Shown here: in pieces, positions 35,011 to 44,946 of the stretch | How positions within the stretch are numbered: position 1 is the first letter of the stretch | How the letters are laid out: the number at the start of each line of letters is the position of its first letter | From: Cyanothece sp. BG0011 | GTDB taxonomy: Bacteria > Cyanobacteriota > Cyanobacteriia > Cyanobacteriales > Microcystaceae | DNA: 64,000 nt | Reading direction: 5' to 3' | Assembly: GCF_003013815.1 (NCBI RefSeq) | Contig: NZ_PRLH01000137.1 | Location: 1 to 64,000, forward strand | Translations under genes and position numbers: made by a program | Notes under the pieces: model-generated | The model's input: the letters and a program-made list of their open reading frames with translations, nothing else | Database searches by the model: none | What the model was told of the DNA's origin: nothing

Positions 35011-35901
35011 ATGATCACCACGGAAACCCTATCAACCAAACCCCTAGAAACCTATTATTGGTATTGGCAAGGTCATCGCATTAAATATACAGTCAAAGGC
35101 CAAGGGGAACCCCTATTATTAATTCATGGCTTTGGTGCATCTATCGGCCACTGGCGCAATAATATTCCTGAGTTAGCCCAAGGAAACTATCGCATCTATG
35201 CCCTAGATTTATTAGGGTTTGGGGGATCTGATAAGCCTCAATTAAACTATACCGTAGAACTATGGCGAGATTTAATTAAAGATTTTTGGCAAGATCATAT
35301 TAATCAACGGACCATTTTTGTGGGCAACTCCATCGGTGGTTTATTAGCCTTAATGATTATGGCCGACTATCCCCACATTAGCAAAGGGGGTGTGTTAATT
35401 AATTGTGCCGGAGGGTTAAATCATCGTCCCGATGAGTTGAATTTCCCCCTAAGAATAATTATGGGAAGCTTTACTAAGTTAGTCAATTCTTCTGTGACGG
35501 GAACCTTCATCTTTAACCGTATTCGTCAAAAACATCGCATCCGTCGCACCCTTTATCAAGTCTATTGCGATCGCAACGCAGTCACGGACGAATTAGTGGA
35601 TATCCTCTATCAACCCTCTTGTGATCCTGGGGCCCAGAAAGTCTTTGCCTCAGTGTTAACGGCACCTCCTGGACCTCACCCTCAAACCTTATTACCGAAG
35701 ATCGATCAACCCCTATTAGTCTTATGGGGAACTGATGATCCTTGGACTCCCATTAAAGGATCAGCCATGTATCAAGAAAGGGCAAAAAATGGAGACAATA
35801 CCACTTTTTATCCTATCGAAAAAGCAGGCCATTGTCCCCATGACGAAAAACCCCAACAAGTCAATGAGTTGATTTTGACTTGGCTAAACTCTCTTAAATA
35901 A
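35011..35901 (+). CDS. Alpha/beta hydrolase
   Basis: 296 residues. The oxyanion loop is in 'LLLIHGFGASIGHWRNNIPE', the nucleophile Ser in 'FVGNSIGGLLALMI' (G-N-S-I-G), the acid Asp in 'VLWGTDDPWTPIKGS' and the His in 'KAGHCPHDEKPQQ'. It is like the large cyanobacterial and plastid family of pheophytinase-like and other esterases; the substrate is unknown. The start is ATG 35011, not the TTG at 35005. Confidence 0.85.
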   Translation: MITTETLSTKPLETYYWYWQGHRIKYTVKGQGEPLLLIHGFGASIGHWRNNIPELAQGNYRIYALDLLGFGGSDKPQLNYTVELWRDLIKDFWQDHINQRTIFVGNSIGGLLALMIMADYPHISKGGVLINCAGGLNHRPDELNFPLRIIMGSFTKLVNSSVTGTFIFNRIRQKHRIRRTLYQVYCDRNAVTDELVDILYQPSCDPGAQKVFASVLTAPPGPHPQTLLPKIDQPLLVLWGTDDPWTPIKGSAMYQERAKNGDNTTFYPIEKAGHCPHDEKPQQVNELILTWLNSLK

Positions 35902-36001
35902 TGATTAATTCTTCCTTTGTACCATTGAAGAAACTGGCCTGATCTTTGCTTGATATCACTCAATTTCGAGGGAAAATGAGTTAAAGTTTCAAGTTGCGAT
36001 C

Positions 36002-36931
36002 ATGTCAGTGTCCCTCGAATCGGTTAATACTCAACCCCCCATTACTCCAGACACCATTCAACGGGCAAAAGAAGCCTTATCCGATGCTCAAAACCCCGTC
36101 ATTAAACAAGCCATTCAACAGGGCTTAAATGACCTAGAAACCCTAGCAGAAGGGAAATTTGACCCCCCTATCAATGGTCAGCTGCGTCGTTGGATTTTGC
36201 GATCGCTCATTCACAGTCTTTTTCGAGTCAAAATAGACTATCCCCAACGCATCCCCCGTCGTCCCGTTATTTTAGTGGGTAACCATCTCAACCATATTGA
36301 CCCTTTTTTGTTGTTATCAGAGTGCTTTGCCTCCCCTTATTTCCACATTTTAGGGGATGCTCGTACCCTCTATAATAAATGGTGGAAACGCTTTATTTTG
36401 GGGCTTTCGGGTGGGGTTATTCCCCTAGAACGTCGGTGGGGTCAAGAAACCGCTATCATTGAAGCAGCCGAAGCAGGCCATAAAGGTTTAAAGCCCTTAG
36501 CCCAAGCAATTAAGGAAAATGTCCCCTCTGGGGAATCTATCAAAACCCTACGTCAGATTAACAAGGCAGTACAAGTTATTTTAGAACAAGAACAGGGATT
36601 AATGCTATTTCCCGAAGGTCGTCTAGGGACAACCGAAGGCAAGTTAAGCCTTCCCCTGAAACGAGGAACCGCTATCTATGCGTTACGCAGTGGGGTTCCG
36701 GTGGTTCCGGTGGCGTTAGTGGGGACCCAACATTTATATTATCGCAAAACTCTAACCCTTCGCTTTGGGGAACCTTTACACTTCCCTCAAGTTAAACACC
36801 CTAAACATAAGAACATTGATAAAGTATTAAATGAGTTAGAAAATGCTTTATTTGAGTTACTACCGTCTAATTATCAAGAACCCGATGAATTGAAACTATT
36901 TTCAGACTTTTTGAATCATTTTTTCTGTTAA
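36002..36931 (+). CDS. 1-acyl-sn-glycerol-3-phosphate acyltransferase-like
   Basis: 309 residues. The acyltransferase block I (H-x4-D) is 'VGNHLNHIDPFLL', and block III is 'LMLFPEGRLGTTEGKLSLP', followed by 'VPVVPVALVGTQH'. It is a PlsC-type enzyme that forms phosphatidate or a related lipid at the inner membrane. It has a longer N-terminal extension (about 65 residues) than minimal PlsC. Confidence 0.88.
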   Translation: MSVSLESVNTQPPITPDTIQRAKEALSDAQNPVIKQAIQQGLNDLETLAEGKFDPPINGQLRRWILRSLIHSLFRVKIDYPQRIPRRPVILVGNHLNHIDPFLLLSECFASPYFHILGDARTLYNKWWKRFILGLSGGVIPLERRWGQETAIIEAAEAGHKGLKPLAQAIKENVPSGESIKTLRQINKAVQVILEQEQGLMLFPEGRLGTTEGKLSLPLKRGTAIYALRSGVPVVPVALVGTQHLYYRKTLTLRFGEPLHFPQVKHPKHKNIDKVLNELENALFELLPSNYQEPDELKLFSDFLNHFFC

Positions 36932-36986
36932 AACTTGTCTAAAAGTTGGTCATTAATTGTACTGGTTCAAGATATGAGTTTAACCC

Positions 36987-38480
36987 TCACTGTAGGTTCT
37001 TTAGTCTTTCTTTAATTTCTTGATGTCTTTTGATTCCCATATAACGATAAGGATCATAACCCTTATCCACCAACAGTTTTTCTAAGTATGTTACCCTATC
37101 AACCGGTGCCGGATGGGTTGATAAATAGCTGGTGGGTTCGTTCCCGGATGCTTCTTTTAAGATAACCATAAAGTCCCGTAAACCGTCGGCAGCATAGCCG
37201 GCAGAAGCTAACATTTTAGTTCCTAAAATATCTGATTGGGTTTCCGCTTCTCGACTGTAAGCAAGGTTCATTAAATTTGATATTCTGCTAATAAAAGGAA
37301 TTCCTTGTTCTAATTCTTGAACACTGCCTACAACTTGCCCCGAACTGTTGATAAAACTCGCCCTCGCCATTTTTAAGAACCCGTGAGAAAGAACAGCATG
37401 GGCAATTTCATGACCCATTAATCCAGCAATTTCGGCCTCAGAATTAGCAGCCATAATTGCCCCCGTATTCACGACAATTTTACCGCCGGGTAAAGCAAAA
37501 GCATTAATATTGGGGTCTTTAACCACATAATATTCATACTCAAAATCTCGACCCATATAAGGGGTCATTTTTCCTGCAATTCCCTTGATATAATTCACGA
37601 CTTCTTCATCTTCTACTAGCTGGTTTCTTGACCGTTGATCATTAACAAAAGCAGAAATATAAGCATCTCCTAAACTTGATTCTCCCTGCAACATTAAAGC
37701 AATCATTTGTAGTCCAGAAACCGCTTGATAGGGATCATTTTTCAGAAAGGCAGCCCCACCACTTAACAAGGTGGTAAAAACCGTTTTAGAAATTAATTCC
37801 CCTTGAATTTTTCCTTCAAATTGACCTAAATATTGATCCGCTAATTTTCCAAAAGCTTCGGCTTCGGGATAATCATCATTAATAATAGAAAACTGTCTAG
37901 CAGCAATAGAAGCTTCTAAAAACTTGCCTTCTTCGGCTAAGAGTTCAATTCTAGTTTTTAATAAACCAGGATCACTAGGATAAAATTGAGAGACTCTAGA
38001 AATGACTTCACTCGCTGTTTTCGGTTGCTCTTCTTTAGCACTATTTTCGCAAAATTCTGCTTCTTTTTGACAAAATTCTGCTAACTTAATATGAGCCGGA
38101 ATAAACTCTGGATAACGAGCAGTCATGAGTTGCAAATAAACAAAAGCTTTACTTTTTTGATTCTCACTTTCTAACCCTTCAAGTGCCTGAGTCCAAAACC
38201 GTTCACCGCTTCCTAATTCCTCGATTTCATAAACAGGTTCAGGAATATCGCTTATAGTCTTTTCTTCACTATTTAAATGGGGTTTACATTGACGATATAA
38301 AGGAATGGCTTCTTCTATGTTGCCTTGTTGATACCATTCATCAGCTTGTAGTAGGGTTTCATTACATTCTTTATTTTGGGTTACGTCTACACTATGAACC
38401 CCCGAAACATTAAAAAGAATCAATCCACTAGCAACCAGGAAACTAATAACGATCCATTGTAATGGTTTATGTTTTTTCAT
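36987..38480 (-). CDS. M48-family metalloprotease with N-terminal helical repeats
   Basis: 497 residues. An N-terminal hydrophobic segment (about residues 10-28) suggests export or anchoring, followed by a helical TPR-like region (about 40-230). The M48 core has the zinc motif HExxH in 'MGHEIAHAVLSHG' and the third ligand Glu in 'YSREAETQSDILG'. BepA/LoiP-like periplasmic proteases act on outer-membrane protein assembly. The order of repeats before the protease is reversed from BepA. Confidence 0.85.
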   Translation of the reverse strand: MKKHKPLQWIVISFLVASGLILFNVSGVHSVDVTQNKECNETLLQADEWYQQGNIEEAIPLYRQCKPHLNSEEKTISDIPEPVYEIEELGSGERFWTQALEGLESENQKSKAFVYLQLMTARYPEFIPAHIKLAEFCQKEAEFCENSAKEEQPKTASEVISRVSQFYPSDPGLLKTRIELLAEEGKFLEASIAARQFSIINDDYPEAEAFGKLADQYLGQFEGKIQGELISKTVFTTLLSGGAAFLKNDPYQAVSGLQMIALMLQGESSLGDAYISAFVNDQRSRNQLVEDEEVVNYIKGIAGKMTPYMGRDFEYEYYVVKDPNINAFALPGGKIVVNTGAIMAANSEAEIAGLMGHEIAHAVLSHGFLKMARASFINSSGQVVGSVQELEQGIPFISRISNLMNLAYSREAETQSDILGTKMLASAGYAADGLRDFMVILKEASGNEPTSYLSTHPAPVDRVTYLEKLLVDKGYDPYRYMGIKRHQEIKERLKNLQ

Positions 38481-38631
38481 CGCGGATTAAGTTTTATTTT
38501 AAAAATAACTTCAACAAATAAGATTAGTAACTTAGGGAACCATACCATGAATTGAGAGCCAGTAATCTCAATCAATGATTATGCAATGTATCCCTTACAA
38601 TAACAACCCTTTTAGACTTTGCCAAGGTCAC

Positions 38632-39288
38632 TTAACGAGAAGTTAATTCAAGGGAAGATTGTAACTGTAAAAGATGAACACGGCCTGCATTAATTTCGAC
38701 CACTCTAATATTATCAGGACTACTCATACCCTTGATAATACCGAAAGCAGCACCGCCAAAACCTCCCCGTTGCATATTAGGAATAGCGGCACCTACTGCA
38801 CCCCCAATAGAGGTGGCTAAGTTACCATATACTTTACTACCTTGTCGGGCCATTTCTTCGGCGGTTCGTCTGGTAATGGTTCTTCCGGGTAACATAGAAC
38901 TATGAGCATTAATCGGAATCATTTGACCATTGAGAATAATCGATTCTGCTACCAATAAAGCCCCATCTTGATAAGGTTGCACTTTCACACTAATAGGTGT
39001 ATTGGCCGGAATCACAATCTCCCCCGATGGTGACTTAATATCCTGCATTAAAGGTAGAATAATGGGGGCTGAGTCTCCTTGCCCCACATCAACAATCATA
39101 TTGTCTGGAAAGGTCACTAATAAGGCAGTCGATTGAGGTAAAATAATGTCTTGATTAGTAACAGTTTCCTGGGCAACGGAAGCGTTAATAATAATATCAG
39201 GGTGAGGTGTGGCCGTAACAGGAACGGTTAAGGTAGCCAGAGAAACGAGACCGAGAGAAACTTGAGTAATAACCTTAGATAATGTCAT
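38632..39288 (-). CDS. Secreted protein of unknown function
   Basis: 218 residues with a signal peptide ending near 'VPVTATPHPDI'. The body has 'PSGEIVIPANTPISVKVQPY' and a Gly-rich segment 'SIGGAVGAAIPNMQRGGFGG' that could be membrane-inserting. The text resembles cyanobacterial periplasmic proteins of unknown role. It lies 151 bases downstream of the M48 protease start, on the same strand and upstream of it in transcription order, so the two may be linked. Confidence 0.6.
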   Translation of the reverse strand: MTLSKVITQVSLGLVSLATLTVPVTATPHPDIIINASVAQETVTNQDIILPQSTALLVTFPDNMIVDVGQGDSAPIILPLMQDIKSPSGEIVIPANTPISVKVQPYQDGALLVAESIILNGQMIPINAHSSMLPGRTITRRTAEEMARQGSKVYGNLATSIGGAVGAAIPNMQRGGFGGAAFGIIKGMSSPDNIRVVEINAGRVHLLQLQSSLELTSR

Positions 39289-39384
39289 GATGCACGCCTT
39301 AAATGTTGTGTTTGTTTTCTACACTTATTAAGTCGTTGTCATCATGGATAGCTTATGCAGTCTATTTTACTTTTAATTAACCGC

Positions 39385-40641
39385 TCACTGTTCACTGATC
39401 ACTGATAATGGACGTTTCCCTAATAACCCTGTCATCAATTGTAAGGCTAACTTTTTAAACGGTGGTAACCCCATCATTAACCGTAACCCTAAACGACGAA
39501 TAACCATTATGGGTAATATCTGGTTAGAAAAGAACCGATCCAAAAAGTCTGTAAATCCTAAAATCACCCAATTTTCCCATTTGCGCCAACGTTCATACCG
39601 TTTCAAGACTTTAATATCTCCGATATCTTCCCCGTTTTTATGGGCCTGTTGAATCACTTGGGCTAAGGCCGCAACGTCTCTAATGCCTAGATTTAAGCCT
39701 TGTCCTCCCACTGGGTGACAACAATGGGCTGCATCTCCCACTAAGGCCAGACGCGACTGGGTATAATGATCACTTTGCATCAATTGGACAGGGAATAAAT
39801 AGCGATCGCTGTCTAAGGTAATTTCTCCTAACGATCCTTGGGTCCGTTCTTGTAATTTCTTGAGAAATTCCGTCTTATCTAACGCTAGCAATTCTTGCGC
39901 TTGGGCGTGGGGGGCAGTCCAAACGATCTGACACCGATTCCCCGGCAACGGTAAAATGCCCATGGGCCCACTGTAGCAAAACCGTTCAAACGCCACGTCA
40001 TTACGAGGGGCGGTGTGTTCAATGGTAAAGGTAACGCAGGACTGCCAATATTTCCACCCTTGGGTTTTGATCTGGGCCAGAGAACGAATGAACGATCGCG
40101 GACCATCGGCCCCAATGACTAACTTGCTGTGTAACGGTTGGGTAATGCCGTCTTTTTCTACGGTAACGATGGCTTCTGTGTCCCCATAGGTTACGTCCAC
40201 CACTTTAGCCGGACACAACCATTCAATGTTAGAACAAACAGCGATCGCTGTTTGTAAGGTCCGTAAAATGACCCCGTGATCTCCGACATACCCTAGATAG
40301 TCTGTTCCGAGATCGGCCGTTTCAAAGGTGACCACTCCTGGATAATCCGCATCCGAGAGACGAATATGACGAAATTTGCCAATCTGGGGCAATATTTCTG
40401 ACCAAACCCCGATGGAGTCAAAAATCTTGCCTGACAGCAGTGAAAGGGCATAAGACCGCCCTCTAGAAGCCACTTTTTCTAGGGATTGCACCTCAATGAG
40501 CTTAATCTTTAACCCAGAATCTTTTAGGGATAGGGCTAAGGTTGCCCCGACGATACCACCGCCAACGATTGCCAGATCGCAATCTAACGGGGTTGTTACA
40601 TTGGTTTGAGGAGAGGGAATGGTTGTTACGGTCATATTCAA
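39385..40641 (-). CDS. FAD-dependent hydroxylase (UbiH/VisC type)
   Basis: 418 residues. The FAD Rossmann fold is 'LAIVGGGIVGATLALSLKDS', 'GADGPRSFIRSLAQIK' is the DG motif, and 'LVGDAAHCCHPVGGQGLNLG' is the GD motif. This is the UbiH/UbiF/Coq6 family. In cyanobacteria the likely substrate is a plastoquinone or isoprenoid-quinone precursor, not proven. It starts 18 bases after the TerC stop. Confidence 0.87.
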   Translation of the reverse strand: MNMTVTTIPSPQTNVTTPLDCDLAIVGGGIVGATLALSLKDSGLKIKLIEVQSLEKVASRGRSYALSLLSGKIFDSIGVWSEILPQIGKFRHIRLSDADYPGVVTFETADLGTDYLGYVGDHGVILRTLQTAIAVCSNIEWLCPAKVVDVTYGDTEAIVTVEKDGITQPLHSKLVIGADGPRSFIRSLAQIKTQGWKYWQSCVTFTIEHTAPRNDVAFERFCYSGPMGILPLPGNRCQIVWTAPHAQAQELLALDKTEFLKKLQERTQGSLGEITLDSDRYLFPVQLMQSDHYTQSRLALVGDAAHCCHPVGGQGLNLGIRDVAALAQVIQQAHKNGEDIGDIKVLKRYERWRKWENWVILGFTDFLDRFFSNQILPIMVIRRLGLRLMMGLPPFKKLALQLMTGLLGKRPLSVISEQ

Positions 40642-40658
40642 GATAACAAGGTCACTAT

Positions 40659-41417
40659 CTACACTTCGGAGGAAATTTTTTCGGGTTCGTTATTAATTTG
40701 ATTGTCCCTAGATTCGCCAAGAATTTCAACATCATTTTGTGAGTCCGGGTTACGCTTAGAAAAACCCCAGACAAAGATCGAAGCAATCACCCCAATCATT
40801 AACCATTCTGGGGGAACCCATTCAGGGTTGATCACTCGGACTAAGAGGCGTAATCCCACAAAACCAACGGTGATAAACCCGGCATCTTCGAGATAGGTAT
40901 ATTCTTGTAACCAACGAATAAATAATTCTGCTAGAAATCGTAGGGTGATCACGCCAATGGTTCCCCCGGCCAAAATTAACCAAATTTCGTCAGCTAAAGC
41001 GATCGCTGTGGTAACACTATCTAAAGAAAAGGCTAAATCTGTCACCGCAATCAAAGGGATTGCTTGCCAAAGAGAGGCAAACTGTGGGCCATGATGATGA
41101 TCCGCTTCATTCTCGTCGGAGGTAAAATAATTAAACACTAACCATAAGAGATAGGCTGCCCCCAATAGTTCAAATTGCCAATATTGAACCACCCAGGTTG
41201 CGGTTAAAATCAAGGACATTCGCAGAACATACGCCACCACCAACCCTACATTCAGGGCAGATCGTTGCATTTTTGGGTCTTTTAATCCTTGGGCAATAGC
41301 AGCTAAAGCGATGGCATTATCGGCCGATAACACTGCTTCTAAAGCAATTAAAATGATTAGTAAGACAGGGGTTTTAAGACTGAGAGCGAGAGAAGAGTCA
41401 AGAATCTGGTCTAACAT
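40659..41417 (-). CDS. TerC/YkoY-family integral membrane protein
   Basis: 252 residues with about seven hydrophobic segments. 'EAVLSADNAIALAAIAQGLK' and 'AVTDLAFSLDSVTTAIALAD' hold the paired Asp residues of the TerC family, which handles metal ions (Mn or Ca) across membranes. A His/Asp-rich cytosolic loop 'DENEADHHHGPQ' (about residues 100-110) may bind metal. The plant homologue acts in thylakoid biogenesis. Confidence 0.85.
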   Translation of the reverse strand: MLDQILDSSLALSLKTPVLLIILIALEAVLSADNAIALAAIAQGLKDPKMQRSALNVGLVVAYVLRMSLILTATWVVQYWQFELLGAAYLLWLVFNYFTSDENEADHHHGPQFASLWQAIPLIAVTDLAFSLDSVTTAIALADEIWLILAGGTIGVITLRFLAELFIRWLQEYTYLEDAGFITVGFVGLRLLVRVINPEWVPPEWLMIGVIASIFVWGFSKRNPDSQNDVEILGESRDNQINNEPEKISSEV

Positions 41418-41643
41418 TCAAAAATTAGGGATGAATAAGTGCAAGCAATAAAATAACGACAGTTAAGATGTCGTCACTGTTTTATGATCTAAATGATTCC
41501 TTAAGTCAATGATAATGTATTTAACAAAATCTCGTCAGATTTCTCATTTTTCTTCAACCCTAGCTTAGAATTGATGGAGTCATCGGTTAGCCGACTCAAT
41601 CAGCTTTTTGTTGAGTTCAATGGACTCAGAATAACCCATCAAG

Positions 41644-42603
41644 ATGAATCATCGCCCACAATTTCCTAATCCCCTACAACCCCTCAGCGTTAAAAGAATT
41701 ATTACTGGTGCGTTGAGATTATATCGCGATCGCTTTAAAGCATACTTTTCATTATCACTACAAGCGAGTCTCTGGACGCTTTTCCCCTATCTTATTTTAT
41801 TAAGCTTAATTACTATTGTTACGATTATTTTTACTGTTTTGGGATTTTTAGGGGAGAATGATTTAAAATACTATGCTTGGATTGGTGGATTTTTAATTAC
41901 CCTCTTAGTGTTTTGCTTATGGCTTTTATTTGCTATTTATTGTTGGTGTCATTCCTTAAAAAACGCTGCTTTACTCTCCCGTTTCGCTTTTAAAGAAATT
42001 ATTTATCAACCAGAACCCATTCAAGAAGTTCAAAAAAATCTGCGAAAATTTTGGTCTTTTTACGGGTTACAAGTGGTTATCAGTCTCATTATCTCAGGCA
42101 TCAGTCTGTTATTATCTATGGTTCAATGGTTATTCGTTGAATTGCCAACTTATTTAATCAATCAACCTTTTATTAGCGATCTATTGGGATTAATTGGAAA
42201 TCTATTATATTTAATTATTTATGTTTGGTGTTACCTTCATTTTTTTATCGCTGAAACTATTTTTGTCATTGAAGATGACCTAGGAATGATCAATTCCATC
42301 AAAAAAAGTTGGCAACTAACTAATTCTTATATTTGGCCGATTGTGTTAATTGTCTTCTGTGCTTTTTTAGTGACTATTCCCGTCTATTTTATCGCAGCTA
42401 TTCCTATTTTATCAGTGATCCCGTTATTTAATATTAATGAAACCACTGATCTAACTATTTATGGAATAATTGCTTTAGGATTTTTAGGCTCAATGCTCCT
42501 CTTTTGGTTACTGAATATTGTTGCTTTGCCCTTTTGGCAAATAGTAAAAGGCATTATTTATTATGCCCTTACGATTAATGAAAACCCTGAAAATGCCAAT
42601 TAA
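41644..42603 (+). CDS. Multi-pass membrane protein of unknown function
   Basis: 319 residues with about six hydrophobic segments and an N-terminal 'PLSVKRIITGALRLYRDRFK'. 'EDDLGMINSIKKSWQLTNSY' is a loop typical of DUF975 or glycerophosphodiester phosphodiesterase membrane-domain proteins. The stop codon overlaps the stop of the convergent ppk1 (42600-42603). Function unknown. Confidence 0.65.
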   Translation: MNHRPQFPNPLQPLSVKRIITGALRLYRDRFKAYFSLSLQASLWTLFPYLILLSLITIVTIIFTVLGFLGENDLKYYAWIGGFLITLLVFCLWLLFAIYCWCHSLKNAALLSRFAFKEIIYQPEPIQEVQKNLRKFWSFYGLQVVISLIISGISLLLSMVQWLFVELPTYLINQPFISDLLGLIGNLLYLIIYVWCYLHFFIAETIFVIEDDLGMINSIKKSWQLTNSYIWPIVLIVFCAFLVTIPVYFIAAIPILSVIPLFNINETTDLTIYGIIALGFLGSMLLFWLLNIVALPFWQIVKGIIYYALTINENPENAN

Positions 42604-44771
42604 ATAGAGTCTTTAGCTGATTTTAATGCCATCTCTCTAAAGGTTTTTTGAGAACTTTGTTGATGATCTTTACTTTGGGGTTGACGTTGAATATAACTAC
42701 CATCACTTTGTAATTCCCAAGCTTGACGATTATCAGATAACATCACTCCTAATATTTCTTGTAATTCTTGAGCAATGTTAGGATCTTCGATGGGGGTAAC
42801 CGCTTCAACCCGACGGGAAAGATTGCGTGTCATCCAATCTGCACTACCGATATAAATCTCTTCTTCCCCTCCATTATGAAAGTAAAAAATCCGTGAATGT
42901 TCCAAGAAACGACCCACAATACTAATCACATTAATATTATCACTAACCCCCTTGACCCCAGGTCTTAAACAACAAATTCCCCGTATAATTAAATCAATTT
43001 TTACCCCCGTTTGAGACGCTTTATAAAGGGTTTCAATGATTTGAGAATCCACCAAAGAATTCATTTTGGCCACAATGCGACCACTACCTCCATTGCGACA
43101 ATGTTCCGCTTCTCGATTAATCATAGACACCATGCGATCGCGCATATTCACAGGGGCAACTAATAATTTACGATAAGATTTTTGACGGGAATAACCGGTT
43201 AAAAAGTTAAATAAATCCGTTAAATCTGCCCCTAATTTTTCTCGACAGCTTAAAAGTCCTAAATCGGTGTACAATTTCGCTGTTTTAGGATTATAATTTC
43301 CTGTCCCAATATGGACATAACGACGGATTTGTTTACCTTCTCGACGAACAATTAAAATAATTTTGGTATGGGTTTTTAATCCCACCAAACCATAGACCAC
43401 ATGAACCCCAGATTGTTCTAAACGGCGGGCCCAAATAATGTTATTTTCTTCGTCAAACCTAGCTTTTAATTCCACTAAAGCGGCCACTTGTTTACCATTA
43501 GCAGCCGCAGCAATTAAAGCGTTGACAATGGGAGAATCCCCTGAGGTTCTATATAAGGTCATTTTGATGGTTAAAACATCAGGATCATAAGCCGCTTGGG
43601 TAATAAATTGTTGGACAGAAGAACTAAAAGAATGATAAGGATGATGAACTAAAATATCCCCTCGACGAATAACCGAAAAAATGTCTTCTCCTTCCCGTTG
43701 AACCTTCCCTTCATCGTTATCATCCACTATCTTTTTGACCGATTGTAAGGCCGGGGGAATGACTGCACTCCAAGGTTCATCTTTCAAGTCTGGACAAGGA
43801 AGAGACATAAAATAAAATAGGTCTTTTAATCCTAATAATCCTTCGATATCATAGACATCAATTTCTTCTAAATTTAAATCTTCGATGAGTTGATTTCTAA
43901 TGGGTTCGGGGGTACTTGCATGAAGTTCTAACCGTACGGCAGACTTGCCAATATGTCGTTTTCTTAATTCTTGTTCGATGGCTAATAATAAATCATCCGC
44001 TTCGTCTTCTTCTACGGATAAATCGGCATTTCTGGTGACTCGAAAGGGATGACATTCTTGAACAATCATCCCCGGAAATAACGCCTCAAGATTATGGGCA
44101 ATCACTTGTTCTAAAGGGACTCCTGTCCAGATAGCCGTTTGATCGTCTTCTTGATGTCTTAATTCTGGAGGAAGGGCCACAAAACGGGGTAATACACCAG
44201 GCACTTTTACCCGTGCAAAATGTTCTTCGTTTGTGTCCGGGTCTCGGACCACAACCCCTAAGTTTAAACTCAGATTAGAAATGTAGGGAAAAGGATGAGA
44301 AGGATCAACCGCTAAAGGTGTTAAAACAGGAAAAATATTATCATCAAAATACTGATGTAAATAGGTTCGTTGTTCTTGATCAAGGTCTACATAATTAATT
44401 AAATAAATTCCTTGATTAATTAATAAATTTCTTAAAGTGTATTCAAAAAGATGATCTTGTTCTTTAACTAAAGGGCGCAGACGGTCACGAATAGCGGTTA
44501 ATTGTTCTAAAGGAGTCCGTCCGTCGACGCTTAATTTGCTTACCCCTGCTTCTACCTGTTGTTTTAATCCTGCTACCCTAACCATAAAAAACTCATCTAA
44601 ATTTGAGCTAAAAATAGCCGTAAATTTTAGTCTTTCTAATAAAGGAGTCCGAGAGTCTAAGGCTTCATTTAAAACACGATAATTAAACTCTAACCAACTC
44701 AGTTCCCGATTAAAATAATATTGGGGATCTTGAAGATTAATGTCTGTTTCTTTCGCTTTTGTCTGTGCCAT
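42600..44771 (-). CDS. ppk1: Polyphosphate kinase 1
   Basis: 723 residues. The N domain starts 'YYFNRELSWLEFNYRVLNEA'. The catalytic His is in 'HTKIILIVRREGKQIRRYVH', with a further conserved His in 'VHIGTGNYNPKTAKLYTDLG'. The head domain includes 'DILVHHPYHSFSSSVQQF'. It makes polyphosphate from ATP at the cytoplasmic membrane. The 3' end overlaps the convergent membrane-protein gene by four bases. Confidence 0.96.
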   Translation of the reverse strand: MAQTKAKETDINLQDPQYYFNRELSWLEFNYRVLNEALDSRTPLLERLKFTAIFSSNLDEFFMVRVAGLKQQVEAGVSKLSVDGRTPLEQLTAIRDRLRPLVKEQDHLFEYTLRNLLINQGIYLINYVDLDQEQRTYLHQYFDDNIFPVLTPLAVDPSHPFPYISNLSLNLGVVVRDPDTNEEHFARVKVPGVLPRFVALPPELRHQEDDQTAIWTGVPLEQVIAHNLEALFPGMIVQECHPFRVTRNADLSVEEDEADDLLLAIEQELRKRHIGKSAVRLELHASTPEPIRNQLIEDLNLEEIDVYDIEGLLGLKDLFYFMSLPCPDLKDEPWSAVIPPALQSVKKIVDDNDEGKVQREGEDIFSVIRRGDILVHHPYHSFSSSVQQFITQAAYDPDVLTIKMTLYRTSGDSPIVNALIAAAANGKQVAALVELKARFDEENNIIWARRLEQSGVHVVYGLVGLKTHTKIILIVRREGKQIRRYVHIGTGNYNPKTAKLYTDLGLLSCREKLGADLTDLFNFLTGYSRQKSYRKLLVAPVNMRDRMVSMINREAEHCRNGGSGRIVAKMNSLVDSQIIETLYKASQTGVKIDLIIRGICCLRPGVKGVSDNINVISIVGRFLEHSRIFYFHNGGEEEIYIGSADWMTRNLSRRVEAVTPIEDPNIAQELQEILGVMLSDNRQAWELQSDGSYIQRQPQSKDHQQSSQKTFREMALKSAKDSI

Positions 44772-44860
44772 AATTTTAGTGTTCTCCTAACTCGCGGACT
44801 CCTAAGATTTAGGTTCTTTTGAAGAGGTTGCAAGGTATAAAGTTGACGATCAAAGTAATC

Positions 44861-44894
44861 GCTCTCGATTTTAGCTTAACTTATCATCGAGAGC
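44861..44894 (-). terminator. Hairpin after the cyclophilin gene
   Basis: GCTCTCGAT (44861-44869) and ATCGAGAGC (44886-44894) form a perfect 9-bp stem with a 16-base loop, in the gap between ppk1 and the PPIase. It would follow the PPIase stop (44947) on the minus strand. There is no strong T-run, so termination is only possible. Confidence 0.5.
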
Positions 44895-44946
44895 GTTATT
44901 GTTGGGTTAAGAAAATCAGACCCCGTTGTTAACGGGTGAGTTTAAT

